From the NCBI RefSeq assembly GCF_003096635.1, contig NZ_QEKV01000002.1, forward strand, positions 1 through 33,289: a stretch of DNA of 33,289 nt, given 5' to 3'. The notes beneath the pieces are model-generated. The model was not told the DNA's origin. It saw only the letters and a program-made list of their open reading frames with translations, and did not search any database. The DNA comes from Ezakiella coagulans. Its GTDB lineage: Bacteria; Bacillota; Clostridia; Tissierellales; Peptoniphilaceae. Below, in pieces: positions 17,847 through 27,000 of the stretch; the first letter of the stretch is position 1; every line of letters starts with the position of its first letter. A program made the translations under genes and the position numbers.

Positions 17847-18215
17847 TCTTCTCAATGATTTAAGCAGTAGATTAAGGACAACAATAAAATTAATTATCGT
17901 GTAAATTTATAAACATACGATAGAAAAGTACAATTAGAATTCTGGAACTTTAATAAAAAACGATGAACAAAACGACAGCACAAACTTAATATATAAGTAA
18001 AGCTAAGTTGAAATGATTGATTGTATAATTAAGAATTTGATATAGATAAAATCATAAGTTTAATGAGAATGCTAAAAACGGATCAAGCTTTTTTATACGG
18101 ATGGAATTCTTATTCGAAGAAAAATCTTTATGCTAGAGACATAAAGTTTGAAGATGTAATAGATAATGGAATAAATATTATAGAAAAAATAAAAAATCGG
18201 TAGAGCTATAAAAAG
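17847..18215 (+). other. Intergenic region with a possible gene remnant
   Basis: This is about 370 bases between the DUF4366 gene and the pre-topB terminator. The first ~180 bases show no open frame or recognisable motif. From 18033 an open frame runs to the stop at 18203, and its protein-like composition (aromatic and acidic residues, see the separate entry) suggests the tail of a lost gene. I see no promoter in it that I would defend. Confidence 0.5.
18063..18203 (+). CDS. Small unrecognised ORF, possibly a 3' gene remnant
   Basis: The product is 46 aa from the ATG at 18063, containing FLYGWNSYSKKNLYARDIKF and DVIDNGINIIEKIKNR. The frame is open back to 18033 without another start. There is no convincing ribosome binding site before the ATG, so a decayed C-terminal fragment is as likely as a real small gene. 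No family recognised. Confidence 0.3.
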   Translation: MRMLKTDQAFLYGWNSYSKKNLYARDIKFEDVIDNGINIIEKIKNR

Positions 18216-18249
18216 ATGAGGGATTGAAAATTTAATCTCTCATTTTTTT
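18216..18249 (+). terminator. Intrinsic terminator directly upstream of topB
   Basis: ATGAGGGATT (18216-18225) pairs with AATCTCTCAT (18234-18243), with one G-T pair and an 8-base loop, followed by seven T. The topB ribosome binding site (AAAGGAGG, 18261-18268) begins 12 bases later with no room for a promoter between them. Confidence 0.85.
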
Positions 18250-18272
18250 ATTAAAAAATTAAAGGAGGAAAA

Positions 18273-19979
18273 ATGAAATTAGTAATCGCAGAAAAACCAA
18301 GTGTTGCAGCATCAATAGCAAAAGTTATAGGAGCAAAAAATAGAAATAATGGATATTATGAGGGGAATGGATACATTGTTTCATGGTGTGTTGGGCATTT
18401 AGTACAAATGGCAAATCCTGATGTGTATGATGAAAGATATAAGAAGTGGAGAATTGAAGATTTACCTATTATCCCAAAAGAATACAAGTATGAGGTAACG
18501 AAGACAACTAAAAAACAGTTTAATATTCTTAAAAGACTAATGAATAGTAATGAAGTTGACACCATTATTAATGCTTGTGATGCTGGTAGAGAAGGAGAAG
18601 CTATCTTTAGACTTGTATATATGATGGCAAATTGTAAGAAGAAAATGAAACGTCTTTGGATTTCCTCAATGGAAGACTCTTCCATAAAAGAAGGATTTAG
18701 CAACTTAAAAGATGGAAGTAATTATGATAATCTTTTTGATTCAGCTAAGGCTCGTGCCATAGCTGATTGGCTTGTTGGAATGAACATAAGTAGACTTTAC
18801 TCCTGTCTATATAATGAAAATTATAGTGTAGGCAGAGTACAAACACCAACTTTATCAATGATTGTGAATAGAGATGATGAGATAAATAGTTTTAAAAAAG
18901 AAAAATATTATACAGTGGAGATTTCCATGAATGGATTTACACTTTCGACAGATAGAATTGATGACAAGATAGTGGCAGAGCAGCTTAAAAATTTAATCGG
19001 AGAAAAAATTGAAATAACCGATGTAATTAAAAAAGAAAAGATTACAAAGCCTAATCTGCCCTTTGACCTAACAACACTTCAAAGAGAATGTAATAAGTAT
19101 TTTGGATACAGTGCAAAACAAACCCTAGATTATGCCCAAAGCCTGTATGAAAAGAAGTATATTACCTATCCACGAACAGATTCAAGATATTTGACAGTAG
19201 ACATGATAGAAAGCACTGTAAATAATATTATAGGAAAAAATGATTTTGACACAGAAAGAATTAAGGTAGTTTTTAATTCTGAAAAAGTTACAGATCATCA
19301 TGCAATAATTCCAACGATAAGTTCATTAAATAAGGATATTTCAAATCTCCCGGAAAGCGAAGCCAAAGTATATAGACTTATAACAAATAAACTCTATGCA
19401 AGTTTTGGATATCCACTTGTAGAAAATACAACAAAGATAGTGGCTGAATTTGACGGGTTTGAATTTATAAACACTTATAAAATAATTGCAGAAGAAGGGT
19501 TTACAAAATATTTAGAAGAATATACATCAAAGAAGAAAGAAGATATACAACTTCCTGATGTAAAAATAGGAGATTTTTTATATATTGAAAATAAAGATAT
19601 AAAAGAGAAGTATACAAATCCACCTAAACACTTCACTGAAGACACACTCTTAAAAGCAATGGAAATAGCTGGAAATGATGAATTAGTTAAGGATGTTGAA
19701 ATTGAAAGAAAAGGACTTGGTACTCCTGCTACAAGAGCGGGAATAATAGAAAATTTGATATACAAAGGTTATATAAAAAGAGAAAAGAAAAACCTAATAT
19801 CAACTAGGAAGGGATTAAACCTAGTTACTATAGTTATAGATGAGTTTAAATCTCCAAAGACAACAGCAAAATGGGAAATGAGATTAAGTGATATAGCAAA
19901 GGGTAAGGAAAATAAAGAGAATTTTTTAAAAGAAATTGAAGAAGAAATAAAAAATACTATAGGTAAATATTATAAGTAA
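18273..19979 (+). CDS. topB: DNA topoisomerase III (type IA)
   Basis: This 568-aa type IA topoisomerase cuts and rejoins single strands and is common in ICEs, where it helps replicate or resolve transferred DNA. The TOPRIM domain starts at MKLVIAEKPSVAASIAKVIG, with the metal-binding motif DAGREGE (~102-108). LVGMNISRLYS and SVGRVQTPTL follow. The active-site Tyr is in YPRTDSRYL at about residue 300. The C-terminal section (GLGTPATRAGIIE and YIKREKKNLISTRKG) is intact, but no zinc-finger tail follows, so it is shorter than chromosomal TopB (~700 aa) and like other ICE-borne forms. AAAGGAGG lies 4 bases before the ATG. Confidence 0.96.
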   Translation: MKLVIAEKPSVAASIAKVIGAKNRNNGYYEGNGYIVSWCVGHLVQMANPDVYDERYKKWRIEDLPIIPKEYKYEVTKTTKKQFNILKRLMNSNEVDTIINACDAGREGEAIFRLVYMMANCKKKMKRLWISSMEDSSIKEGFSNLKDGSNYDNLFDSAKARAIADWLVGMNISRLYSCLYNENYSVGRVQTPTLSMIVNRDDEINSFKKEKYYTVEISMNGFTLSTDRIDDKIVAEQLKNLIGEKIEITDVIKKEKITKPNLPFDLTTLQRECNKYFGYSAKQTLDYAQSLYEKKYITYPRTDSRYLTVDMIESTVNNIIGKNDFDTERIKVVFNSEKVTDHHAIIPTISSLNKDISNLPESEAKVYRLITNKLYASFGYPLVENTTKIVAEFDGFEFINTYKIIAEEGFTKYLEEYTSKKKEDIQLPDVKIGDFLYIENKDIKEKYTNPPKHFTEDTLLKAMEIAGNDELVKDVEIERKGLGTPATRAGIIENLIYKGYIKREKKNLISTRKGLNLVTIVIDEFKSPKTTAKWEMRLSDIAKGKENKENFLKEIEEEIKNTIGKYYK

Positions 19980-20031
19980 ATTGATTATAAAAAATTGAAT
20001 ACGGTTATAGGAATGAAGAAAGGAGTGATTT

Positions 20032-20106
20032 ATGAAAGAAATAGGGTATAATATAAGTGATAAAAGAGTAGGCATTAGGAAATTTACTTATTTGATATTA
20101 CTATGA
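20032..20106 (+). CDS. Short ORF after topB, possible leader peptide or truncated gene
   Basis: ATG at 20032 follows AAAGGAGTG with good spacing and encodes 24 residues starting MKEIGYNISDKRVGIRKF, ending at 20106 within the toxIN promoter. The good ribosome binding site and the position suggest either a tiny peptide or the first codons of an ICE gene cut when the toxIN module inserted. No family recognised. Confidence 0.35.
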   Translation: MKEIGYNISDKRVGIRKFTYLILL

Positions 20107-20120
20107 ATATATGTTATACT
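20092..20120 (+). promoter_or_regulatory. Promoter of the toxIN module
   Basis: TTGATA (20092-20097), exactly 17 bases, then TATACT (20115-20120). This is a strong housekeeping-type promoter placed just before the ToxI repeats, as in characterised type III toxin-antitoxin loci, where one promoter drives abundant antitoxin RNA and, by partial read-through, the toxin mRNA. Confidence 0.85.
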
Positions 20121-20130
20121 CTTATCAGAT

Positions 20131-20214
20131 AAAGATGGTGTCCCACTACCGTTAAAGGTGGAGCATTAAAGAAGGTGTCTCACTACCTATATCCCAAAGG
20201 TGAAGCATTAAAGC
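20131..20214 (+). ncRNA. toxI: ToxI antitoxin RNA repeats of a type III toxin-antitoxin system
   Basis: There are two tandem units. Unit 1 (20131-20167, 37 nt) starts AAAGATGGTGTCCCACTACC and unit 2 (20168-20209, 42 nt) AAAGAAGGTGTCTCACTACC; both end in GGTG(G/A)AGCATT, and a third AAAG follows. The GGTG...CTACC core resembles the pseudoknot-forming part of known ToxI repeats, and the start at AAAG resembles their processing site. Known: ToxN cuts the precursor at each repeat boundary and is then inhibited by the repeat RNAs. Two units is fewer than in many loci, and the 5-nt length difference (an extra TATAT-like insert in unit 2) is unusual. Confidence 0.85.
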
Positions 20215-20217
20215 AAG

Positions 20218-20246
20218 CAGAGAGGATTAAACCTCTCTGTTTTTTT
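20218..20246 (+). terminator. Intrinsic terminator between toxI and toxN
   Basis: CAGAGAGG (20218-20225), a six-base loop and CCTCTCTG (20232-20239), then seven T. The toxN ribosome binding site (AGGAG, 20247-20251) follows at once. This is the standard type III arrangement: the terminator limits toxin mRNA relative to antitoxin RNA. Confidence 0.92.
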
Positions 20247-20257
20247 AGGAGAAAATA

Positions 20258-20817
20258 ATGGTAGAAGTTATAAAATATGGATTTTATACTGTAAACTCTG
20301 ATTACCTTGAATATCTAAATAAAGTAGATTCAGAAGTTTATTACAACCCATCGTATAGAAACAGTATAAAACCATTTGTTGGAATTATTGTTGGTATAGA
20401 AAATTATAATTATTTTATTCCAATTTCTTCTGCAAAGGAAAAACATAAAAAATGGAAGAATGTTTCTGATGAGCATTTTTTGATTTATGAAGTGATCGAT
20501 AATAGTATTACTATAGATGGAGATATCTACAAATATTATTCTGATAGAAAAAAATGCACATATTATCTATATTGGATATTAAGAAAATGATTCCTGTACC
20601 GACTGATTGTTATGAAAGAATTGATTTTAACGAACTTGAGGATATTAGATATAAAGACTTATTTCAAAAAGAATACGCTTTTTGTTTAAAAATAAAAACA
20701 AAGGTCTTGATAAAGGTAGAAAAAATATACAAAAATCAAAAGAAAACAGGAATTATAAGAAGAGCAAATTGCAATTTTTCAAAGTTAGAAAAAGCAATGT
20801 TGGATTGGAAGCAATAG
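20258..20817 (+). CDS. toxN: ToxN/AbiQ-family endoribonuclease toxin, split by a -1 frame change
   Basis: This is the endoribonuclease toxin of the type III system, of a kind that causes abortive phage infection or stabilises elements. Frame one (20258 to stop at 20590) gives GFYTVNSDYLEYLNKVDSEV, then KPFVGIIVGIENYNYFIPIS and KEKHKKWKN, the conserved N-terminal half. Frame two (from 20554 to 20817) supplies the rest: HILSILDIKKMIPVPTDCY, RYKDLFQKEY and the C-terminal helices. Joined, the ~187 residues are close to the usual ~170. The junction is a run of seven A (20548-20554) read AGA AAA AAA, exactly an A AAA AAA heptamer whose -1 slip enters frame two. It may be programmed slippage, a one-base deletion that disables the toxin, or a homopolymer sequencing error. 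Confidence 0.88.
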
Positions 20818-20833
20818 AATAAAGGCAGTTAAA

Positions 20834-20869
20834 GCGATTAGAAAAGTAAAAAATTCCAATCGTTTTTTT
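20834..20869 (+). terminator. Intrinsic terminator after toxN
   Basis: GCGATTAGAA (20834-20843) pairs with TTCCAATCGT (20854-20863), with one A-C mismatch and one G-T pair, followed by a run of seven T. Stem and loop are almost the same as the terminator at 4439-4474 in the left element. Confidence 0.78.
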
Positions 20870-21011
20870 ATTGCAATAAAAAGATAGCGTAAATGACATT
20901 TTAAAGTTATCTTTTGCTTACAGAAATTTAAAAAATAGAAAGAAATAAAGTTTAATAAATAAATATATAAAAATTTAGTTCATTTTTATCACTATAATGA
21001 GGAGGGATAAA
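20870..21011 (+). other. AT-rich leader of the giant gene
   Basis: This stretch after the toxN terminator holds no open frame. A TATAAT at 20993-20998 is too close to the ribosome binding site (AGGAGGG, from 21001) to serve this gene, and no -35 box is at proper distance. I see nothing else that I can support. Confidence 0.5.
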
Positions 21012-24000
21012 ATGCCAAGATATGATATAGTAGATTTAAGTAGAACAATCTATCTTGCAAAAGAAGAATTTAAGAAAGATATAAAAAAATATGAGGAATA
21101 TTTAAAGGTATCAGGCAATAACTATAAGTATCCATATATACATCAAATATCTATATACAATATGGATCCAAAAGCAACAGCCTGTGCAGAATTTGATTAT
21201 TGGAAAAGTATAGGTAGAAGCGTTAAAAGAGGCGAAAAAGGAATACCACTTTTAGATATAGATAGTGGAAGGATAAAATATATCTTCGACATAAGGCAAA
21301 CAGTAAGTATTAATCATAATATTTCTGAGGTAAAGTTATGGAAATATGATAGCAAAAAGCATTTAAACTTACTAGATGAAATGATAGATAAGTTTAAAGA
21401 AAAAGATAGTAAGCTTCTATTAAGCCAAGAAGATAAAATTGCTGCCTTAGTAGAAAGTAATGTTAGAGGAAAATTCAATAAAATTTTAGAAAGTCTATCT
21501 GATGAAAGTTTAAAAAGCATTCAAAAGGTAGACCTTTTTAATTTGTTAAAAGAATCCGTAAAAATTTCTATAAGCGAGAGAATGGAGGTCTCATATCAGC
21601 TAAAAGAAGAAAACTTATCTTTACTGTCTAAAATATCAAGTTCGGACATAGACAAAGTATTAAGTATAAGTGCTAATATAAGTAAAAATATCTTACTTGA
21701 TTTGGGAAGTGAAATAAAAAGATTAGAAATTTTAGAGAAAATTCAAGAAAGAAAAGATTTGGAGCAGACAAAAGAGCTTAAGGAGCGTTATAATAAATTA
21801 AGTTCTGATATAAACGGTGAAATAAATTTTAAAGGAGGCTTGGAAGATGAAAGAGAAATTAACATTGGCAGGCAAGGAATACCTCATGGAGGAGGGGATT
21901 TACACACCAATCGTCAAGGAGAATTCCTTCGAGAGACAGGGAGGGACATACAAGATGGAAGAATTGGAGGAAGGCATGGAAGTCCTAATACCCAATATGG
22001 CAATTCCCAAGGAAATAGATTTAAAGAAACTCAACAGATGGGGAAGGATGAGATTGAACTTTCTCAAGGAGAACAAAGAAGAGGATTATCAGATAATGTA
22101 TTTGCAAGGGACATTGATGGATCATCTTCTATCAAAGGAAAAAGAGATAGAGGACTTTATCACGAGGGAAGAAGTCAAAATGATGGAAACTTGGGGTCTG
22201 ACAGAAGAACTGAAAGAAGAGGACTATCTGAAATATCTGAGATTGAAGAAGAACATGGATATGACCCTACAAGAAATAGGGGAAAGGGAGATAATCCTAA
22301 TCTAAAAAATGAGGAAGTAGAGTCTACTTCCTTTTTTTCTGCTAAAAATCATGGAGAGCAAATATCCTTCTCAAATCCAATAAGTCAAAGAGAAATAGAT
22401 ACATTTTTAATACATGGAGGAAATCATGAAGATGGAAGATTAGCAGTAATAGCAGAATTTTCTAAGGGTAAATCTTTAGAAGAACAGGCAAACTTTTTGA
22501 AAGAAATATATAGGGGAGCCAATGGTCTTGAAATTGAAGGAAGAAAGATATCTGCATGGTTTGGAAAGGAAGGAGCAATTTTTAAAGATGGAGATGAGGC
22601 AAGATATAGAGAAGGGCAAATAGTTTCTTGGAAAGATTTAGCTAATAATATTAATAATTTATTAGATAGAGGAGAATTTGCTAGCAATGTTGAGATTGTA
22701 GAAAGTGCGACATATGAAAGAGAAAAAATAGCAGAAAAATTATTGTATTTAAAGAGAGATCTTACTGATGAAACTAAGGATAGATATTTAGCGATTCTTA
22801 ATGATATAAAAGGAAGAGGCTTCCCAGATGAAAAAGAAAATCTCGGGAAAAAACTTGAAGATAAAAATTTTATAAATAAACTCAGAAAAGAATACGAGGT
22901 ATTTTTAGAAGAATATAAGATTAATCCTGATATTTTAAGATTTCATCATTATAAATTATCTAAAATCTATAATGATATCAATGATTTAGAAATAGAAAGA
23001 AAATTATATAGGTCAAATTTAAAGGATATTGCACCTATTCAGAGTTTTATAACACAAGATGAAATAGATGAAAGCCTAAAAAGAGGAAGCGGGTTTTCTG
23101 ATGGAAAGAAAAGAATATATGAATTTTTTACTGAAAAGCATGATTTAAAAGAACAAGCAGATTTCTTGAAAAATGAATATGGCGTAGGTGGAAGTTCTCA
23201 TGCACTATCTGCTGCAAGAGAAAGTGGTGAGTGGCACGATGCGAAGGGAATAAAATATAATAAAGGTAATGCAAAAGAAATACTACTATCTTGGTCTAAT
23301 GTTGCAAGAAGAATTAATGACCTTATTAAAAAGAATAGATATATAGATGAAGAAAGTTTTGAAGAAAATAGGAAGAAAAAAACAGATCAGGAAATAAATA
23401 AAACAGAAAAAGAAAGCCAGGAGTATATAAATTATCAAGATGATTTGCCTCCAACTGATAATGATGTATATATAGAAAGAACAAATAATAGTTCTATATA
23501 TTATTATCAAGGACAGTCTGTAGCAAGTATAGGTGATGATGGAAAACTTATCATTTATGATGAATTTATGCCAAACTTTTTAAAAGAAGAAATATATTCC
23601 ATAGCCTTTGAAAAACAATTAGATATACCATTAGACCAGTTAGACGATGGAATTATTCTTGAGGGAATACATGACACTTTTTATATTAAAGAAAAGGAAG
23701 AAATAGAAGGAAGAGAATATTACCTTTTAGAAAGTCAAAGTCGATATGATGATATTCCAAATATTGTAGTTAATTCTAACAAAGAAGTTATAGATGATGA
23801 TATAGTAAATGGTTTTGAAGAATTTAAGGAATTTTATCCTAATAAAAATAAAGAGAATATAGGTTTTGATTTAGATAGCCATAGAAAAGATGATTATTGG
23901 ATAATTGAGTTTAATGAGGGTTCAAGTCTAATAGAAAAAGATTATGCAGGACAAAGGCTGACTAAAGAACTATTAGATGAAATAAGGGAAATAGATGAAA

Positions 24001-27000
24001 AGATAAGACTTCATAATAAGACCTTAGGAGAAGATGAATATGGGCAGATGACTGATAAGTGGGAGGGGTATTCCAAATTCTATTTTAACCATATAGTAGA
24101 TGGGAAAATAGTTGATCACTATAAGATAGACATAGGTGATGGAAATGAGATCAACCAAAGAGACTTTGAATTTCTTTATGAACAAATAGGAAAAAGTCAG
24201 ATAGAACTTAATCAAACTATAGAAGGAAATAAGATAGATGAAAAAATAATTTCAATAAATCAAATTGAAGATAGAATTTTTGATGTATTAGTTAAGGATA
24301 AAGTTTTAGAAAATGAAATTATAAAGGCAAGAGAAAACTTAGGAAATAATACCTTAGCAAGTTTTAACTCTGTATTCCAAAGAGAATATGTAAAAATCAT
24401 GAGAGAAGTTGCCGATAAACAGGGAAATCTTCCGGATGATATGAAGGCAATAGATAAGGTTAAAGAATTAGCTATTAGAATAGAAAATAGATATAGAGAA
24501 TATTTAAATAATTCACATGAAAACAATATAGAAGATGATAAGGAGATACTCTCTATAAAAGTGGGAGATATAGTTAGAACAGAGGATAATAAATATTTAA
24601 AAATAAAAGATATTTCCAGTGGATATGATAATAACCATAATCAAATAATATATTATTCATATGATGCCTATTTTGATAAGGACTTAAAACTATTCTCACA
24701 TTCCTTTAAAGAAAGCGATTTAAAAGCTTTAGAAGTATTAAGAAATGAAGTAGAAGAAAAATTAACAAAAGAGATTGTAGAAGATAAAATAGCAGTAAAA
24801 GTAGGATTTTATTATGCTTTAGTAGATAAATATAAAACAAAGGATATAGAATTAGAAGAAACAGGAATTAGAGTTTATCCAAGAAAGGAAAACTCACAAG
24901 GAAAGATCTATACTTTATATAAAGGGAAATCTTTTGAAGATAGCAAAAAAATAGACAGTTTGTTTGATGAAATTACTGCCAAAATGAAAGAAGCAAATCT
25001 TACAAATTTAAATGATGTATTAGAATTGGAAAGGGAAGGTTTATTTGAAATTACTGATGATAAAGTTACAAAATTTGAGGAAGGCTATGATATAGATGTT
25101 CAAAGCTTTAATCAGCAATTTCCAGATTATTATAATGATATATATGTTTTTAATAAAAATCTTGAAATCAATGGAGCATATCAAAATTTAGCACATATAA
25201 ATGAAGAAAATAAAATCACTTTTAATATAAATTTATCGCAAGAAGAAAAATCCAAAATTGAAGAAATAAGAGATAAGAAACAAGTTCTTTCCATGTTAAT
25301 AGATAAGGATATCAAAGAAAAAAGAGAATACTATTTTGATCCTCAAGATGAAGAATACTTACTACTGTCAAAGAAAATAGAAGATGGATTATTAAAAAAA
25401 CCAGAAAATATTATAGATGGAAAAGAAGGGTATAAGGTAGAGCTAATCTTAGATGTTAAGGGAAAATCTCTTAAACAAAATTTACGATACAATGGGTATA
25501 TTTTAAATTCTAATCAAGCTATAAAATATAAAAGTTATAAGGACATATTAAGTAACTTACCTTATTTACTTGATGATAAACATAGAGAAGTGCTTTTAAA
25601 TGGATATTTAAATCAGCAAATTGAAAATGATAGAACAAGGCAAGAAGAAAATCCATTTAAAGAAGGTATGAATGTTAGATACAAAGGAAAAGAATACACT
25701 ATAACTGCCATTAACGATACTACAAGTCCTAAAACTATAGAACTAGAAGATAGCACAGGACTAATGAATGGTTTTATTACCGGAAGTGAAATAATTCTTT
25801 TTAATGACTACAAAGATCTTGATTTGGAAGTTATAAAAAAAGAGGAATTAATTCCGTTAGAAATAGAAGATTATAGTCTTTTAGGATTACCAGTTCAATT
25901 TAGAAATAAGGAATATTTAATTAAAGAAAATGAATTTAATGAAGCTGGAATGGGTAGATTAGCTTTAAGTACAATAGATAAGAGTGGTATTACTGAAGTA
26001 ATATATAGTAGAGAAAGACCTGTTTCTAATATCTTTGTAAGAAAGGAAGATTTAGAAGAATATAAATCTAGTGAAAAAGATAAATTAAGTAAAAAACAAT
26101 CTATCGATAAAGAGGAATTAGTAGAACAAATTAGCTTTGAAGATATTGACAATAATAACGAAGAAAAAGTTAAAAAAGACAATTCAAGGCTCTTATATAA
26201 AAGCCTTGATGTAATAAATAATAAATCTTCTCTTGTTGCTGATCAGTTTATAGTAAGTGTTGATAATGAAAAGGAAGAATTTTTAGTATATAGTTCATCT
26301 AATCCAAAAAATCATAGGGAATTTACTCTACCTTTTTCTTACCTCAAAGGAATTGACAAAATTGACGGAGATGGTAATTCATTGAAATTAACCACTCATA
26401 GAAAAGAAACTATTGATAAGAAGTTAGAAGAATATAAGGAATGGAAAGAAAATAATGATTTAATAAGGACTGATAGAGAGAATATAGAAGGTGTTTCTGA
26501 AGTTTCTTTAGAAAACTATAAAATTATTAATGAAGAAGAAATCCTACCACCTTCACAGAGATTAAAAAACAACATTGAAGCTATAAATGTCTTAAAGGCT
26601 TTAGAAAAAGAAAATAGAAGTGCAAGAAAAGATGAACAGGAAATTTTGGCAAAATATATCGGCTGGGGAGGACTTTCTGATGTATTTGATGAAGAAAAGG
26701 AAGGTCAATGGCTTGATGCAAGAAACTTTTTAAAAGAAAATCTAACTGGGGAAGAATATAATAGGGCAAGAGAATCAACCTTAACAGCTTTTTATACGCC
26801 GAAAGTAGTTATAGACGCTATCTATGAAAGTCTTTCTAATCTTGGATTTGAAATAGGAAATATATTAGAACCAAGTGCTGGGACAGGGAGATTTATAGGA
26901 AATCTACCTGAAGAAATGAAAGAGTCAAACTTTTATGGAGTTGAATTAGATAGCATTAGTGGACAAATTGCCAAAGAACTTTACCCTAATGCCAATATCC

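Noticed and set aside
17847-18062. tRNA or attachment site in the gap after the DUF4366 gene
   Set aside because: No cloverleaf, no CCA-type end and no direct repeat was found by eye.
20993-20998. TATAAT as -10 box for the giant gene
   Set aside because: It overlaps the region just before the ribosome binding site, so a transcript would start too late, and there is no -35 box at 16-18 bases.
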